64,000 bases of DNA from Tenacibaculum gallaicum (lineage in GTDB: Bacteria; Bacteroidota; Bacteroidia; Flavobacteriales; Flavobacteriaceae), in NCBI RefSeq assembly GCF_003387615.1, contig NZ_QUNS01000001.1, forward strand, positions 1 to 64,000, written 5' to 3'. Made by a program: the position numbers and the translations under genes. Under the pieces are notes generated by a model, which saw nothing but the letters and a program-made list of their open reading frames with translations, ran no database searches and was not told the DNA's origin. Numbering within the stretch: the first letter of the stretch is position 1; each line of letters opens with the position of its first letter. Positions 50,340-59,939 of the stretch are shown here, one piece after another.

Positions 50340-50801
50340 ATGGAAATACCTAAACGACTAGAACAGGCGCTTATTAAGCTTTATAATGCTTTTCATAACG
50401 ATGAATTGAATCCTGAATGTTGTTCGGCATGCGCAGTTGGTAATATTTTAGATAACCGAGATAGCTGGAAACATTTAACAAACGGTCATGGTTCATTGAA
50501 GTTAAGCTATGTGGGTAGGGTACATCAAAATTTGGGCAGAAAGTTTAATGGTTACACTCCGCTTGAATTACTACACATTGAGAAAGTATTTTTAGAAACA
50601 TGTGGTTTTACTGTTCCATTATGTCACTACAATCCAAAACCTAAGAACCCTACCAATAAGGAAAGACTGTTTAATGGCTTATGTGCTGTTGTAGCACATT
50701 TATGTAAGCTTGAAGATATACCTAACGTTATGGACTATGCTAAAGTTTTTGAATATGAAAAAGATTGTCCTGTTTATACGTTTGATGTAATTTATCAATA
50801 G
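50340..50801 (+). CDS. Conserved Cys-containing protein of unknown function
   Basis: This 153-residue protein starts at ATG 50340 (MEIPKRLEQALIKLYNAFHN). Several Cys stand in NPECCSACAVGNIL (about 24-37), CGFTVPLCHY and the C-terminal CKLEDIPNV and EKDCPVY regions, which may bind a metal or cluster. No membrane segment is present. Such proteins carry, from memory, an NqrF label in some databases because of the neighbourhood; nothing in this sequence supports that. It faces the nqr operon across a shared terminator. Confidence 0.75.
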   Translation: MEIPKRLEQALIKLYNAFHNDELNPECCSACAVGNILDNRDSWKHLTNGHGSLKLSYVGRVHQNLGRKFNGYTPLELLHIEKVFLETCGFTVPLCHYNPKPKNPTNKERLFNGLCAVVAHLCKLEDIPNVMDYAKVFEYEKDCPVYTFDVIYQ

Positions 50802-50846
50802 AACTCTTAACTGGGTTAGCACATTATTCTTTTCTTTTCAAAATAT

Positions 50847-50874
50847 AAAAACCGATACAAATTTGTATCGGTTT
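50847..50874. terminator. Bidirectional terminator between the Cys protein gene and nqrF
   Basis: AAAACCGATACAAA and TTTGTATCGGTTTT form a perfect palindrome with T-runs on both sides. Confidence 0.9.
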
Positions 50875-50902
50875 TTTATATGATGTATTAAACACGAAGT
50901 GT

Positions 50903-52219
50903 CTATCCTCCAAAGTCATCAAAACGAATGTTTTCGTCATCTAGACCAAAATCTTCACCCATTTTTTGTACTGCTTTGTTCATTAATGGTGGCCCACAGA
51001 AATATAATTCTAAATCCTCAGGACTTTCATGCTTAGATAAATATTGGTCTATTACAACTTGGTGAATAAATCCAACAAAACCATCTCCGCTTTCATCATT
51101 AATATCTTTTTTAACCTTCCAGTTATCTTGTTCTAATGGCTCAGATAATGCCAAGTAGAATTTAAAGTTTGGAAAGTCTTTTTCTAACGCTCTAAAGTAG
51201 TGAATGTAGAATAATTCTGCTTTAGAACGACCTCCGTACCAGTATGTTACTTTTCTACCAGTCTTTAAAGTTCTAAATAAATGATAAATATGTGAACGCA
51301 TTGGTGCCATACCTGCTCCACCACCTACATATAACATCTCTGCATCAGACTCGTTAATAAAGAATTCACCATAAGGTCCAGAAATAGTTACTTTATCTCC
51401 TGGCTTTTGATTGAAAATATACGAAGATGCTACCCCTGGATTTACATCCATCCATCCACCTTTAGCACGGTCGAAAGGAGGTGTTGCTACACGAACATTT
51501 AACATGATTTCTCTTCCTTCTGCTGGGTAAGAAGCCATAGAGTATGCTCTCTCTACAGTTTCTTCATTCTTCATTACTAATGGCCTTAGGTTAAATTTAT
51601 CCCAATCAGCCTCAAATTTATCTGGTTCACCAGGATGATCTTGTGGATGTGCAGAAATATCCATATCAGCATATTTTACTTCACATGGTGGTATTTCAAT
51701 TTGAATATACCCACCTGCTTTATAATCCATTTCTTCTGGAATCTCAACTACAAACTCCTTAATAAAGGTTGCTACGTTATAGTTACGTACTACAGTTGCT
51801 TCCCATTTCTTAATTCCAAAAATTTCTTCTGGAATAGAGATATCCATATCTTGCTTTACCTTTACCTGACATGCTAAACGAATACCATGTTGTAATTCTT
51901 TACGTGTAAAGTGAGGCGTTTCTGTTGGTAAAGCTTCACCTCCACCAGAGTTTACGTGACACTCACACTGTACACAAGAACCACCTCCACCACATGCTGA
52001 TGGTAAGAAGATTTTTTCATTACCTAAGGTAGATAATAAAGTTCCTCCTGATGCTACTTCAATTGTTTTTTCACCATTGATTGTAATTTTTACTGGACCA
52101 GATGGTGCTAACTTTTGTTTTACAAATAATAATAAGGCTACTAAAACTAAAAGTACCGCTAAAAACGCTAATACTGTAATAGCAACTGTTCCTCCTGTGC
52201 TTACTTCTAAAAATACCAT
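50903..52219 (-). CDS. nqrF: Na+-translocating NADH:quinone oxidoreductase subunit F
   Basis: This 438-residue protein has an N-terminal membrane anchor (11-33), a [2Fe-2S] ferredoxin domain with Cys76, Cys82, Cys85 and Cys117, and an FAD/NADH reductase module (RAYSMASYP, then YVGGGAGMAPMRSHI). It is the NADH entry point of Na+-NQR. Its ATG overlaps the nqrE stop in TAATG. It is the last gene of the operon. Confidence 0.97.
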   Translation of the reverse strand: MVFLEVSTGGTVAITVLAFLAVLLVLVALLLFVKQKLAPSGPVKITINGEKTIEVASGGTLLSTLGNEKIFLPSACGGGGSCVQCECHVNSGGGEALPTETPHFTRKELQHGIRLACQVKVKQDMDISIPEEIFGIKKWEATVVRNYNVATFIKEFVVEIPEEMDYKAGGYIQIEIPPCEVKYADMDISAHPQDHPGEPDKFEADWDKFNLRPLVMKNEETVERAYSMASYPAEGREIMLNVRVATPPFDRAKGGWMDVNPGVASSYIFNQKPGDKVTISGPYGEFFINESDAEMLYVGGGAGMAPMRSHIYHLFRTLKTGRKVTYWYGGRSKAELFYIHYFRALEKDFPNFKFYLALSEPLEQDNWKVKKDINDESGDGFVGFIHQVVIDQYLSKHESPEDLELYFCGPPLMNKAVQKMGEDFGLDDENIRFDDFGG

Positions 52220-52968
52220 TATTCTGTAATTTCTTTAGTGTTATTAGCTAATTCTTCTACTTTTTTTTCAGTTGTCTCAACAGCCTTTTCTTCTACTTCT
52301 TTCTTTTCAACCTTAACTTCAGCAGTTTCTTCTTTTTTACCAGCATCATCACCTCCAGTTAACATTCCACCGAAACTCATAAATCCGATAGCCATTAAAC
52401 CTGTAATGATAAATGTAATTCCTAATCCTCTTAACGCTGGTGGTACAGATGAATATCTGATTTTTTCGCGAATAGCTGCAATTGCTAAAATAGCTAAAAA
52501 CCATCCAATACCAGAACCAACACCATAAGTTAATGATAAACCTAATGTTGGGATTTCACGAGATTGCATGAATAATGACCCTCCTAAAATTGCACAGTTA
52601 ACAGCAATTAACGGTAAGAAAATTCCTAAAGAGTTATATAATGCTGGGGCAAATTTTTCTACAATGATCTCTACCAATTGTACCATGGTTGCAATTGTTG
52701 CAATAAACATGATGAATGATAAGAAACTTAAATCATAGTCTGCATACTCAGCTCCTAACCATTTTAAAGCTCCAGGCTGTAATAAGTATTGATCTAACAA
52801 CCAGTTTACTGGTACTGTTACTGCTAATACAAAGATTACTGCAGCTCCTAAACCTACGGCTGTTGATACTTTTTTAGATACTGCAAGGTATGAACACATT
52901 CCTAAGAAGGTAGCAAATACCATGTTATCTATAAATATCGATTTAAAAAATAATTCTATATGTTCCAT
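52219..52968 (-). CDS. nqrE: Na+-NQR subunit E with a charged C-terminal extension
   Basis: This 249-residue protein has six membrane helices over residues 1-195 with the [12 protein letters not shown] and [13 protein letters not shown] blocks typical of NqrE; Cys residues in these half-helices hold a [2Fe-2S] centre in the complex. The last 45 residues (from about 205) are Glu/Lys-rich and disordered and absent from typical NqrE (about 200 aa). A gap of 87 bp, with a short repeat, parts it from nqrD, while the other genes are spaced 2-3 bp. Confidence 0.95.
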   Translation of the reverse strand: MEHIELFFKSIFIDNMVFATFLGMCSYLAVSKKVSTAVGLGAAVIFVLAVTVPVNWLLDQYLLQPGALKWLGAEYADYDLSFLSFIMFIATIATMVQLVEIIVEKFAPALYNSLGIFLPLIAVNCAILGGSLFMQSREIPTLGLSLTYGVGSGIGWFLAILAIAAIREKIRYSSVPPALRGLGITFIITGLMAIGFMSFGGMLTGGDDAGKKEETAEVKVEKKEVEEKAVETTEKKVEELANNTKEITE

Positions 52969-52977
52969 ATTTTTATA

Positions 52978-53007
52978 GTATTGAGTATTGAGTAGTTAGT
53001 ATTGAGT
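52978..53007. repeat. Short direct repeats between nqrD and nqrE
   Basis: The unit AGTATTGAG occurs twice with an overlapping GTATTGAG, in a run of about 30 bp (…TATTGAGTATTGAGTAGTTAG…). It lies in the only long gap of the nqr operon and resembles spacer repeats common in flavobacterial genomes. Effect on expression unknown. Confidence 0.6.
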
Positions 53008-53055
53008 TTATTTATTGATAGCATCTCAATTCTCATCTAACGTCTCTTTACTATT

Positions 53056-53700
53056 TTAATCTTCTACTAGTGCTTTATTTCTTGTACGTTGTACCCAAAT
53101 AATAATACCTACAACGATTAATGCCATTGGTGATAATAACATAAATCCGTTATTTTCATATCCTAAAGCATACAATCCTGTTTTTTCAATAGGATCTCCT
53201 AATACTTTAAATCCTAATAAAGTACCTGAACCTAATAATTCTCTAAAGAATCCTACAATAATTAAGATTACTGCGTACCCTAAAGCATTTCCTATTCCGT
53301 CTAAGAACGACCTCCATGGCCCGTTACCTAAAGCAAATGCTTCAAAACGTCCCATAATAATACAGTTGGTAATAATTAACCCAATAAATACTGATAAGGT
53401 TTTACTTAAATCGTATGCAAATGCTTTTAACACTTGGTCTACAATAATTACTAAGGTAGCTACTACGATTAACTGTACAATAATTCTAATTTTTGATGGA
53501 ATAATATTTCTCATTAACGAGATTACTACATTTCCTACTCCTAATACAAATAACACCGATATAGACATTACAATAGAAGCTTTTAACTCTGCTGTAATTG
53601 CTAATGCAGAACAAATACCTAATACCTGAATAGTAATTGGGTTATTATCTGCTAATGGATCAGTAATTAATGCTGCGTCTTTTTTTGATAAAAGTCCCAT
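53056..53700 (-). CDS. nqrD: Na+-NQR subunit D
   Basis: This 214-residue protein has six membrane helices with the NqrD/NqrE-type IQVLGICSALAITAELKAS and NCIIMGRFEAFALGNGPW blocks. It forms the ion-path heterodimer with NqrE. It follows nqrC by 2 bp. Confidence 0.96.
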   Translation of the reverse strand: MGLLSKKDAALITDPLADNNPITIQVLGICSALAITAELKASIVMSISVLFVLGVGNVVISLMRNIIPSKIRIIVQLIVVATLVIIVDQVLKAFAYDLSKTLSVFIGLIITNCIIMGRFEAFALGNGPWRSFLDGIGNALGYAVILIIVGFFRELLGSGTLLGFKVLGDPIEKTGLYALGYENNGFMLLSPMALIVVGIIIWVQRTRNKALVED

Positions 53701-53702
53701 AT

Positions 53703-54443
53703 TTATTTTAATGTTTTAAAGTAAGGTACGTATAAACCTAGTTCAGATTTAATCATTGCAGCTACTCCGTCACCTGTAATAGTTGCTCCTGCAATTGCAT
53801 CTACCTCGTTATCATTTTTATCTTCATTCTTTGGATCATTGTTCGATTTAGAAACTGTAATTCCTTTAAAAGAACCGTTGCTCATTAAATCTTCTCCAAT
53901 AAAATCGTCCATAAAGTAACGTTGCTTAATATTAGCTCCTAAACCTGGGGTTTCTCCTTTATGATCAAAGAAAACTCCTTGAACTACCATATTTCTATCC
54001 ATTGCAACATAACCCCAAATAGCATCCCAAAGACCTTTACCTCTAATTGGTGCGATATAGAAAGTTTTACCTTCTTTTTCTCCAACAAATAATGGTAATT
54101 TTCTTGTTTTACCTTCTTTAGCTGCTGTTTGTTGTTTCTTTACATCTATTAAATATGCTTTAGCATCTTCAGAAACATTAGCTCCTTCAATTACTAATTG
54201 CTTTTTGATGTACTTACCAAACTCTTCTGCTACTTTATCTTTTGAAACAAATTCAACACTTGTTTCATCATTTTCGTTAACTCCCATCGCGTACAAAATA
54301 TTTTGTTGCTTCTCGATACGTTTATTAGCATCGATTGTTGGACGAAGTGATGACGCTGTAAAAGCTAACAACGCACCTACTACTAACACCATTCCTATGG
54401 CGAAAAGTACCGTATATAAATTACTATCTGTCTTCTTACTCAT
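53703..54443 (-). CDS. nqrC: Na+-NQR subunit C
   Basis: This 246-residue protein has one N-terminal helix (10-30) and a periplasmic FMN-binding domain. The flavin attachment motif is AGATIT with Thr221, where FMN is joined through a phosphoester bond by an ApbE enzyme. It is preceded by nqrB with a 2-bp gap. Confidence 0.96.
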   Translation of the reverse strand: MSKKTDSNLYTVLFAIGMVLVVGALLAFTASSLRPTIDANKRIEKQQNILYAMGVNENDETSVEFVSKDKVAEEFGKYIKKQLVIEGANVSEDAKAYLIDVKKQQTAAKEGKTRKLPLFVGEKEGKTFYIAPIRGKGLWDAIWGYVAMDRNMVVQGVFFDHKGETPGLGANIKQRYFMDDFIGEDLMSNGSFKGITVSKSNNDPKNEDKNDNEVDAIAGATITGDGVAAMIKSELGLYVPYFKTLK

Positions 54444-54445
54444 AA

Positions 54446-55651
54446 TTAGGCAGTTTTAGCTTTTAAACGTTTTAATCTTTTCTTTACATTCCCTTGAACT
54501 ACGTAATGGTCAATTGTTGGAGCAAATACATTCATTAATAAGATTGCTAACATTACTCCTTCTGGATATGCTGGGTTGAATACACGAATCATAATTGAAA
54601 TAAAACCAATTAAGAATCCATAAATCCATTTTCCTTTGTTAGTTTGCGATGCGGTTACTGGATCAGTTGCCATGTATACTGCACCAAATGCAAAACCTCC
54701 AATTAATAAATGTTTCCAGAAATCTAAGCTCATTAATCCGTAAAACTTACTTGTTTCACCAATCCATCCCATATCAACTACCTGGTTAAAGATGAATCCC
54801 ATTACTAAGGCTCCAATAACTGCAGACAACATAATTCTCCAGCTTCCAATCTTTGTAAAGATTAAGAATAAAGCTCCTAATAAAATTAATAATGTTGATG
54901 TTTCTCCTACTGAACCTGGAATAAATCCGAAGAACATATCAGAAACTGAATGGTTTAATGGTTGAGATTGTGCTAAACTTCCTAAAATAGTTTCACCTGA
55001 AATAGCATCTGCAGTTCCTGCAGCTTCTACAGCTCCTTGAACCCATACTTTATCTCCAGACATCCAAGTTGGATATGCGAAGAATAAGAATGCACGAATT
55101 GTTAAGGCTGGGTTTAAGATATTCATCCCAGTTCCTCCAAATACTTCTTTACCAATTACAACACCGAATGCTACTGCTACTGCTAGCATCCATAAAGGTA
55201 AGTCTACTGGTACAATTAACGGAACTAACATTCCTGTTACTAAGTACCCTTCTTCTATCTCATGTCCTTTGATTATACAAAAAACAAATTCTATTGCTAA
55301 ACCAACTGCATATGAGACAATTACTAATGGTAATATTTTAACTAAACCGATTAGGAAGTTACTCATATTCCAAAATTCTCCAGAAAAGAAGCCTGTTGCG
55401 TTTGAAACAGCTTCTATTTGAAGGTTATGCTGATATCCTGCATTAAACATACCGAATATTAAACATGGCACTAATGCCATGATTACTGTATTCATTGTAC
55501 GTTTAAGATCATCTGCCGACTTAATGTGAGTTCCTCCGTGAGTAGTCTCATTCGGCATATATAAGAACGTATGAAAACCATTAAATAGCGGAGCCATTTT
55601 AGTTCCTTCATACTTCTTTTTTAAATTATGTAAGTTTTGTTTTAAGCCCAT
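54446..55651 (-). CDS. nqrB: Na+-NQR subunit B
   Basis: This 401-residue protein has about ten membrane helices. The N-terminal PLFNGFHTFLYMPNETTHGG block is typical. The covalent FMN site is most likely Thr221 in ISGETILG, where many homologues have SGAT. NqrB carries riboflavin and the quinone-side FMN. Gap to nqrA is 3 bp. Confidence 0.96.
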   Translation of the reverse strand: MGLKQNLHNLKKKYEGTKMAPLFNGFHTFLYMPNETTHGGTHIKSADDLKRTMNTVIMALVPCLIFGMFNAGYQHNLQIEAVSNATGFFSGEFWNMSNFLIGLVKILPLVIVSYAVGLAIEFVFCIIKGHEIEEGYLVTGMLVPLIVPVDLPLWMLAVAVAFGVVIGKEVFGGTGMNILNPALTIRAFLFFAYPTWMSGDKVWVQGAVEAAGTADAISGETILGSLAQSQPLNHSVSDMFFGFIPGSVGETSTLLILLGALFLIFTKIGSWRIMLSAVIGALVMGFIFNQVVDMGWIGETSKFYGLMSLDFWKHLLIGGFAFGAVYMATDPVTASQTNKGKWIYGFLIGFISIMIRVFNPAYPEGVMLAILLMNVFAPTIDHYVVQGNVKKRLKRLKAKTA

Positions 55652-55654
55652 ATC

Positions 55655-57007
55655 TTATCCTAATTCTTCTCTCATTAAATCTAATCCTTCACGAATTATT
55701 TTTTGGTGAGGTTGTTTCGATACACAAATAAATTCTGTTAACGCAAAATCTTCTGGTGCAATTTCATAAGCTCCTAATCCTTCCATTTCGTCAAGATCTT
55801 TATACATACAAGCTTTTAATAATTGCATCGGATAGATATCTAATGGGAAAATCTCTTCATACGAACCAGTTACTACAAATGCTCTATGCTCTCCGTTAGT
55901 ATTGGTATTTAAATCGTATGATTTTTTTGGATTTAACCAAGAAAATGTTAATGCTCTAGAAGTAGATATTTTATTAAAAACTGGTTTGTTCCAACCAAAT
56001 AATTCATAATCATCTCCTTCAGGAATAGCTGTAATCAAGTTATCATAGTATCCTAAGAAACCATCTTCACCAACTTCTGAACCGCTTAACACGTTTCCGC
56101 TAATTACACGAGTATTATTAGCATCTAAATTTCCTTTAACAACATCAGCTATTTGAGCTCCTGCTTTTGCAGTTACATACTGTGGTTTGTTAAATTTAGA
56201 TCCTGCTAATGCAATCGTACGAGTAATATTAAACTTACCTGTTAGTAGCAATTCTCCCATAACAACTAAGTCTTGAGGTGTAACCACCCATACAACTTCT
56301 CCTTTGTTAATAGGGTCTATTTGTGCTATTTGAGTACTTACATTTCCTACTGGATGTGGTCCTGAAACTTTATGTAGCTCAACTCCTTTCACATCTTTAA
56401 ATGGTGATAGTGTTGAGTTTTTAGCTACAGAAACATGTACTTTACCTGCTGTTAATTTGGTTAATGCTGTTAAAGCAGCTTGTAATTCTGCTTCTTTGCC
56501 TTTTAACGCATAATCATAATCTGCTGCTAAAGGTGCACTTGCGTAGGCTGATACAAAGATTGCTTTTGGTGCTTGATTAGGGTTTGCAACCACGTCGTAC
56601 GGACGTTGTTTTACAAACGGCCAACAACCTGAAGCAAACAAGTGGTTTTTAACCTCTTCTCCAGACATTGCGTCTACATCTTTTTTACCAAAATCTTTGT
56701 ATGCCTGCTGTGCATCAGCAGTGATTTTAATTGCTAAAACTTTTCTTCGTGCTCCACGAACGATTTCTGTAACTTTACCACTAACAGGACTTGGGAATAA
56801 AATACGCTCATCACTTTTTGAATAAAAAAGTGCTTCACCTGCTTTTACTTCTGTACCTTCTCTTGCTAAAATTTTAGGAATAACGCCGTGAAAATCATCT
56901 GGCTTTACTGCAAACATACTACCTGATTGAAGTTCGGTAGTTATCTGTTCTGCCTCGCCAACTAGCTTGATATCCAAGCCTTTCTTAATACGGATGTCTT
57001 TTGACAT
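55655..57007 (-). CDS. nqrA: Na+-NQR subunit A
   Basis: This 450-residue cytoplasmic subunit starts with KDIRIKKGLDIKLVGEAEQ, followed by FHGVIPKILAREGTEVKAGEALFYSK. It has the biotinyl-lipoyl-like and SLBB-like parts of the NqrA family and no membrane segment. It is the first gene of nqrABCDEF; a TAAATTTG -7 box lies 34 bp upstream. Confidence 0.97.
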   Translation of the reverse strand: MSKDIRIKKGLDIKLVGEAEQITTELQSGSMFAVKPDDFHGVIPKILAREGTEVKAGEALFYSKSDERILFPSPVSGKVTEIVRGARRKVLAIKITADAQQAYKDFGKKDVDAMSGEEVKNHLFASGCWPFVKQRPYDVVANPNQAPKAIFVSAYASAPLAADYDYALKGKEAELQAALTALTKLTAGKVHVSVAKNSTLSPFKDVKGVELHKVSGPHPVGNVSTQIAQIDPINKGEVVWVVTPQDLVVMGELLLTGKFNITRTIALAGSKFNKPQYVTAKAGAQIADVVKGNLDANNTRVISGNVLSGSEVGEDGFLGYYDNLITAIPEGDDYELFGWNKPVFNKISTSRALTFSWLNPKKSYDLNTNTNGEHRAFVVTGSYEEIFPLDIYPMQLLKACMYKDLDEMEGLGAYEIAPEDFALTEFICVSKQPHQKIIREGLDLMREELG

Positions 57008-57041
57008 AGGAACTGATTAATTTGATTTTCTTAAAAACACG

Positions 57042-57049
57042 CAAATTTA
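57042..57049 (-). promoter_or_regulatory. -7 box (TAAATTTG) of the nqr operon
   Basis: Matches TAnnTTTG on the minus strand, 34 bp upstream of nqrA. A TTG lies 24 bp further upstream, slightly beyond the usual 17-23 spacing. Confidence 0.5.
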
Positions 57050-57130
57050 AAAATTTTGCCCCCCTTTGTAGAACAAAACCATTCTTATCTTTTAAAAACA
57101 ACATTATTTATATTTATTCTAAATAAAAAC

Positions 57131-57161
57131 CTTGTCTTTGGCTTATATTTTGATACTTTTG
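57131..57161 (+). promoter_or_regulatory. Promoter (TTG-N19-TACTTTTG) of the T9SS plug gene
   Basis: TTG at 57132-57134 and TACTTTTG at 57154-57161 are spaced by 19 bp, the best full match to the Bacteroidota housekeeping promoter in the window. The ATG follows 7 nt after the -7 box, implying a leader of only a few nucleotides. Confidence 0.7.
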
Positions 57162-57168
57162 TTATATC

Positions 57169-58401
57169 ATGATAAAAACAAAACTCTCTATAATTGCCTT
57201 TTTACTAGTTGTTTCAACCTTTGCTCAAAATGTAAAAACAGTACAACTACGTCCTAAAAATAACCCAGACTTTTATGCTCCAATTGTTCGCTTAGGTGAT
57301 GTTTTAAAATTATCTTTTGATGATTTAGATGCTGATAGCAAACAGTACCAATACAAAGTTGAACACATGACTCATGATTGGAAACCTAGTTCAATGACTA
57401 GCAACCAATACATTGAAGGTTTTGAACAAAATGAGATCATTAATTTTACCAATTCTTTTAACACACTACAACCCTACACTCATTATTCAGTAGAAATCCC
57501 AAATCAAAACACAATTATCACCAAAAGCGGTAATTATTTAATTTCTGTTATTGATGAAAACTACGAAGTTGTTTTTACAAGGCGTTGTGTATTTTACGAA
57601 GACATTACCACAGTAGGTGTTGCCGTTTTTAGAAGTAGAAATGCTACAACAACTAACCAACAACAAACAGTCCAATTCTCTGTAAACCACCCTGGTTTAC
57701 AAATAAACACTCCTTCTCAAGAAATTAATGTTACGTTATTTCAGAATCACAATTGGAACACTGCTCTCACCAATCTTCAGCCTGTTTTTATCAAACCTCA
57801 GCAATTGTTATACAACCATACAGTTAAAACTAATTTTTGGGGCGGAAATGAATTTTTAAATTTTGACACTAAATTTATACGAAACTCAAGTTTAAATGTT
57901 GCCAGAGTAGAACGTAAAAACCTATACCACAGCTATCTTTACACAGACGAACCTAGAGTTGATAAAACATATACTTACAACCCTGATATTAACGGACAAT
58001 TTGTTGTAAGAACCACTGAACGTGATGTTATTGACAATAGAGACAATACTGAAGCTGATTATTCTTTAGTTCATTTTTCTTTAGATGCTTTTGAACCTTA
58101 CGAGAACAAAGAAATTTTTGTTTATGGTGCTTTTAACAATTACGAATTGTCTGAAGAAAATAAAATGACTTATAACACCTCTGAAAAAATTTACACAGCC
58201 ACACTTCCTTTTAAACAAGGGTTTTACAACTACAGTTATGCTACCTTAGACAGCAGCAAAAACATTGACTTACATGAGATTGATGGTTCTTTTTACCAAA
58301 CTGAAAATGAATACACCGTGATTGTTTACTACAAACCTTTTGGTGAAATTTATGACAGAGTAATTGGTGTAGGTTATGGCTTTTTTAACCAAAATAAGTA
58401 A
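57169..58401 (+). CDS. Type IX secretion system plug protein (DUF5103)
   Basis: This 410-residue protein has signal peptide MIKTKLSIIAFLLVVSTFAQ, then an all-beta, Ig-like multidomain layout. TVQLRPKNNPDFYAPIVRLG opens the plug N-terminal domain and the aromatic-rich C-terminal FGEIYDRVIGVGYGFF closes it. In F. johnsoniae the homologue plugs the SprA translocon from the periplasm during T9SS. No T9SS C-terminal sorting signal is visible in this protein, as expected for a component. It is followed by apaG. Confidence 0.88.
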   Translation: MIKTKLSIIAFLLVVSTFAQNVKTVQLRPKNNPDFYAPIVRLGDVLKLSFDDLDADSKQYQYKVEHMTHDWKPSSMTSNQYIEGFEQNEIINFTNSFNTLQPYTHYSVEIPNQNTIITKSGNYLISVIDENYEVVFTRRCVFYEDITTVGVAVFRSRNATTTNQQQTVQFSVNHPGLQINTPSQEINVTLFQNHNWNTALTNLQPVFIKPQQLLYNHTVKTNFWGGNEFLNFDTKFIRNSSLNVARVERKNLYHSYLYTDEPRVDKTYTYNPDINGQFVVRTTERDVIDNRDNTEADYSLVHFSLDAFEPYENKEIFVYGAFNNYELSEENKMTYNTSEKIYTATLPFKQGFYNYSYATLDSSKNIDLHEIDGSFYQTENEYTVIVYYKPFGEIYDRVIGVGYGFFNQNK

Positions 58402-58452
58402 GGTATCTATAGAAACATTGACTAAAAACTGAAAAAGAACTATCTTTATCAT

Positions 58453-58839
58453 ATGTTTCAGCAAGTTACAAAAGGCATTAAAATCTCTGTAAAAACATCT
58501 TTTAGAGGCTCTGTTTACAGAGGACATCGGCAGTATTATGCTTATAGTTATTATGTATCTATAGAAAATAGTTCGAAAGAAACTGTAAAATTACTTGAGC
58601 GTTTTTGGGTTATTTTTGATGCTCTTAACAGTACTGAATACGTAGAGGGAGAAGGTGTTGTTGGCGAAACCCCCATCTTAAAACCTAACGATATTTATAA
58701 TTACAGATCTAATTGCTTTTTACTTTCTACTACGGGTGCTATGGGAGGCAATTACAAAATGATTAACATAGAAACACTTGAAGAATTCCTAGTAATTATT
58801 CCAACTTTTCAATTAACTACCACTTCTATTTTAAACTAA
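58453..58839 (+). CDS. apaG: ApaG-family protein
   Basis: This 128-residue protein has the FN3-like ApaG fold with ISVKTSFRG at the start, RFWVIFDALN, GEGVVGETPILKPND and TTGAMGGNYKM. The family is linked to Co2+/Mg2+ handling and nucleotide (pyrophosphate) binding, though the biochemical role is unsettled. Start at 58453 gives the common MFQQVTKGIKI N-terminus. Its stop overlaps the next ATG in TAATG. Confidence 0.93.
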   Translation: MFQQVTKGIKISVKTSFRGSVYRGHRQYYAYSYYVSIENSSKETVKLLERFWVIFDALNSTEYVEGEGVVGETPILKPNDIYNYRSNCFLLSTTGAMGGNYKMINIETLEEFLVIIPTFQLTTTSILN

Positions 58840-59939
58840 TGATTAAAAAAAACAAAGTTCCAGTTGTTAGAGATACCAACTGCTTAAACTGTGGATGTCC
58901 TTTTACTAATAATGAAAAATTTTGCCCTGAATGTGGGCAAAAAAACAGAGGTAAAAAAATCACCTTAAGTATTTTTCTTCGAGAACTTTTTGCTGGTTTT
59001 TTCTCTTTAGACACTAAGTTTTGGAGAACTCTTATCCCTTTACTAATAAGCCCAGGAAAAGTCTCAAAAGATTATATTGAAGGAAAAAGAATTAAATACA
59101 CAAATCCATTTCGATTCTATTTAGCTACTTCTATTATTTTTTTCTTAATTATTAGCTTAACCGATAGTTATAAAAAATTCGAAGAATTAAGAATCGGCAG
59201 ATCGTCAAAAATCAAACTAAACAACAACGATACTGAGGCTATTCAAGTAGATTTGGACTCTATACAAAATGTTGTTTTTAAACAACTTGAAGAACAGGAT
59301 TCTATTAAAGCCGAACAAACAAAAACTAAAACTGACTCCACCAAGGTTTCATATAACACAGAACTAAAAACAGTTAAATCTGATCTCGGTAACTCTTTTG
59401 ACATCGTAAAATTTATGAAATTTCAAAAAGGACACCCTAAAGTCTCTATTGATGCTGCTTTGGATAGCTTACAAGTAAAGAGAAATTTTAGTAATCGTTT
59501 TTGGTATTCCCGCGCAAAAGTTTTTAATTCAATTTTTTTAGATAGAGATGAAGCTAAGAAGTTTTTTCGTCAAGTGTTATCGTACTCTTCTATTGCACTT
59601 TTTATACTACTCCCTTTATTTACTTTATTTTTAAAATTTATTTACATGAGAAAGAAGTATACTTATGTAGAACACCTAGTCTTTGTCTTTCATGTACAAA
59701 CCGTACTCTTCCTTCTCTTTTCTATTTTTTATATCATAGACTTTTTTAAGCATTCTAACAGCTTTTTACCTGTTTTCTTACTTCTCTTTATGATTTACTT
59801 ATTTATAGCCATGAAAAGATTTTACAATCAAGGATATTTTAAGACGTTTATAAAGTACATACTAGCCAATACAATGTTTTTTATCTTAGCTATGCTTGGA
59901 TCTGTTGCTATATCATTTGCTGCATTTGCTTTGTATTAA
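58839..59939 (+). CDS. DUF3667 membrane protein with an N-terminal zinc ribbon
   Basis: This 366-residue protein has CLNCGCPF and CPECGQKN (residues about 17-40) forming a zinc ribbon. The conserved FLRELFAGFFSLDTKFWRTL block follows, then a first helix (about 90-105), a long soluble loop and about four helices at the C-terminus (from about 245). The DUF3667 family is widespread in Bacteroidota; function unknown. It is translationally coupled to apaG and its 3' end overlaps the converging 59936 gene by 4 bp. Confidence 0.88.
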   Translation: MIKKNKVPVVRDTNCLNCGCPFTNNEKFCPECGQKNRGKKITLSIFLRELFAGFFSLDTKFWRTLIPLLISPGKVSKDYIEGKRIKYTNPFRFYLATSIIFFLIISLTDSYKKFEELRIGRSSKIKLNNNDTEAIQVDLDSIQNVVFKQLEEQDSIKAEQTKTKTDSTKVSYNTELKTVKSDLGNSFDIVKFMKFQKGHPKVSIDAALDSLQVKRNFSNRFWYSRAKVFNSIFLDRDEAKKFFRQVLSYSSIALFILLPLFTLFLKFIYMRKKYTYVEHLVFVFHVQTVLFLLFSIFYIIDFFKHSNSFLPVFLLLFMIYLFIAMKRFYNQGYFKTFIKYILANTMFFILAMLGSVAISFAAFALY

